DNA from: Alkalihalobacterium sp048323755 | Lineage (GTDB): Bacteria; Bacillota; Bacilli; Bacillales; Bacillaceae_F | Length of the DNA: 64,000 bases | Assembly: GCF_048323755.1 (NCBI RefSeq) | Contig: NZ_JBLWFS010000011.1 | Span: forward strand, 62,001-126,000 | Direction: 5' to 3' | In this document: piece by piece, positions 62,800-64,000 of the stretch | How positions within the stretch are numbered: the stretch's first letter is position 1 | Layout of the letters: every line of letters starts with the position of its first letter | Notes under the pieces: model-generated | What the model saw: only the letters and a program-made list of their open reading frames with translations | Told to the model about the DNA's origin: nothing | Databases searched by the model: none | Translations under genes and position numbers: made by a program

Positions 62800-64000
62800 T
62801 TAAACTAATCCTAAACGATCAAAAATCGTATCGACATGCTTTAAGTGATGATTGTAGTCAAAACAATCGTTGATTTCTTCTGGTGAAAGTAAAGATGTAA
62901 TTCTTTCTTCCTGCTCTACTAGTTCACGGAACTGAACCCCTTTTTCCCAAGCTTCCATCGCTTTTGGTTGTACTAAGTCATAGGCTTCTTCACGAACCAT
63001 ACCTTTATCGATTAACGAAAGAAGGACACGTTGAGAATAGATAAGGCCATACGTTCTTTCCATGTTTCGCTTCATGTTTTCTGGGAACACCGTTAAGTTT
63101 TTCACGATGTTTCCAAAGCGATTTAACATGTAGTTTAGAGCGATGGTTGCATCTGGTAAGATCACGCGCTCTGCTGAAGAGTGTGAAATGTCGCGCTCAT
63201 GCCATAATGGAACATTTTCATAAGATGTCACCATATAACCGCGAATTAATCGTGCCAAACCTGTCATGTTTTCAGATCCAATCGGGTTACGTTTATGTGG
63301 CATGGCTGAAGATCCTTTTTGACCTTTTGCAAAAGCTTCTTCTACTTCACGCGTTTCACTTTTTTGCAATCCACGGATTTCTACGGCAAATTTCTCAATT
63401 GATGTCGCAATTAGCGCTAGTGTAGCCATGTACTCTGCATGACGGTCACGCTGAAGTGTTTGAGTTGAAATCGGTGCCGCTTGAAGCCCTAATTTTTCAC
63501 ATACAGACTGTTCAACAGCTGGATCAATATTTGCATACGTACCAACCGCCCCAGAAATTTTACCGAAGCATACACCTTCTGCCGCCAATTTAAAACGCTC
63601 TAAGTTACGCTTCATTTCTTCATGCCAAAGCGCCAGCTTTAATCCAAATGTAGTTGGTTCCGCATGTACACCGTGAGTACGGCCCATCATAACCGTTGTT
63701 TTATGTTCAATCGCCTTATTTCTTAAGATCTCAATAAAGTTCGTTAAATCTTTTTCGAGGATTTCGTTCGCTTGCTTTAATAAGTATGAAAGGGCTGTGT
63801 CTACAACGTCAGTAGAAGTTAATCCGTAATGAACCCATTTTCTTTCTTCACCTAATGTTTCTGAAACGGCACGTGTAAAGGCAACCACATCGTGGCGTGT
63901 TTCTTCTTCAATTTCAAGAATACGCTTTACATCAAACCCTGCATTTTCTCTAATTTTTAGAACATCCTCTTTTGGAATAATGCCTAACTCTGCCCACGCT
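62800..64000 (-). CDS. purB: Adenylosuccinate lyase (partial, runs off right edge)
   Basis: C-terminal 400 codons of the fumarase-superfamily lyase that acts twice, on SAICAR and on adenylosuccinate. KGSSAMPHKRNPIGSENM is the signature loop with the catalytic serine; MMGRTHGVHAEPT and HYGLTSTDVVDT hold active-site histidines. The frame stays open to base 64000, where it reads AWAELGIIPKEDVLKIREN, so the 5' end is beyond the window. Confidence 0.97.
   Translation of the reverse strand, partial: AWAELGIIPKEDVLKIRENAGFDVKRILEIEEETRHDVVAFTRAVSETLGEERKWVHYGLTSTDVVDTALSYLLKQANEILEKDLTNFIEILRNKAIEHKTTVMMGRTHGVHAEPTTFGLKLALWHEEMKRNLERFKLAAEGVCFGKISGAVGTYANIDPAVEQSVCEKLGLQAAPISTQTLQRDRHAEYMATLALIATSIEKFAVEIRGLQKSETREVEEAFAKGQKGSSAMPHKRNPIGSENMTGLARLIRGYMVTSYENVPLWHERDISHSSAERVILPDATIALNYMLNRFGNIVKNLTVFPENMKRNMERTYGLIYSQRVLLSLIDKGMVREEAYDLVQPKAMEAWEKGVQFRELVEQEERITSLLSPEEINDCFDYNHHLKHVDTIFDRLGLV

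Overview
The window looks like a chromosomal segment of a low-to-moderate GC Bacillaceae bacterium (Firmicutes). The evidence is a run of genes in B. subtilis order: rlmCD, dgkB, gatB-gatA-gatC, an opuE/putP-type symporter, camS, ligA, pcrA, pcrB, yerC, yerB, yerA, then the purine operon purD-H-N-M-F-L-Q-S-C-B. AGGAGG-type ribosome binding sites, TTG/GTG starts, a HemAT sensor and a SpoVB-family protein fit this. The genus cannot be fixed from the sequence alone. Most genes lie on the minus strand; the few plus-strand genes are mostly followed by convergent intergenic regions.

Layout. 1-2,780: a peptide-type ABC uptake system (lipoprotein binding protein plus a permease that runs off the left edge), driven by what appears to be a sigma-54 promoter with an upstream palindrome. 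2,781-10,480: housekeeping and accessory genes (orphan lipoprotein, SpoVB-family flippase, HemAT, class III aminotransferase, beta-phosphoglucomutase, methylmalonyl-CoA epimerase-like protein, RlmI-like methyltransferase). 10,620-24,990: a complete type VIIb secretion locus, esxA-esaA-essA-esaB-essB-essC in the Staphylococcus order, followed 13 bp after essC by an LXG effector module: YwqH-like and YwqI-like small helical partners, an LXG protein with a glycine-rich C-terminus, a DUF443 multi-pass immunity candidate, a DUF4176 protein and a frameshifted second DUF443 remnant. 25,000-26,790: a decayed stretch (TetR gene without a convincing start, DsbA-family pseudogene with a large internal deletion). 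26,800-41,800: CDF exporter, RlmCD, DgkB, amidohydrolase, DedA, OpuD, GatCAB, a proline symporter preceded by a 34-residue membrane peptide gene, and CamS. 41,865-52,420: LigA, PcrA, PcrB, adenine deaminase AdeC, YerC, YerB, the AdeC-like YerA, and a DUF2892 protein. 52,900-64,000: the purine operon from its terminator to purB, which is cut by the right edge; its leader is outside the window.

How the genes work together. The purine genes encode almost all steps from PRPP to IMP, with adenine salvage (AdeC, possibly YerA) next door. OpuD and the proline symporter both import compatible solutes. The type VII core exports the LXG protein, with the two small helical proteins as likely partners and DUF443 as likely self-protection. 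Two families of short dispersed repeats occur in convergent intergenic regions: about 140 bp (three copies) and about 80 bp palindromic (two copies). No rRNA, tRNA, CRISPR array, insertion sequence or prophage was seen.
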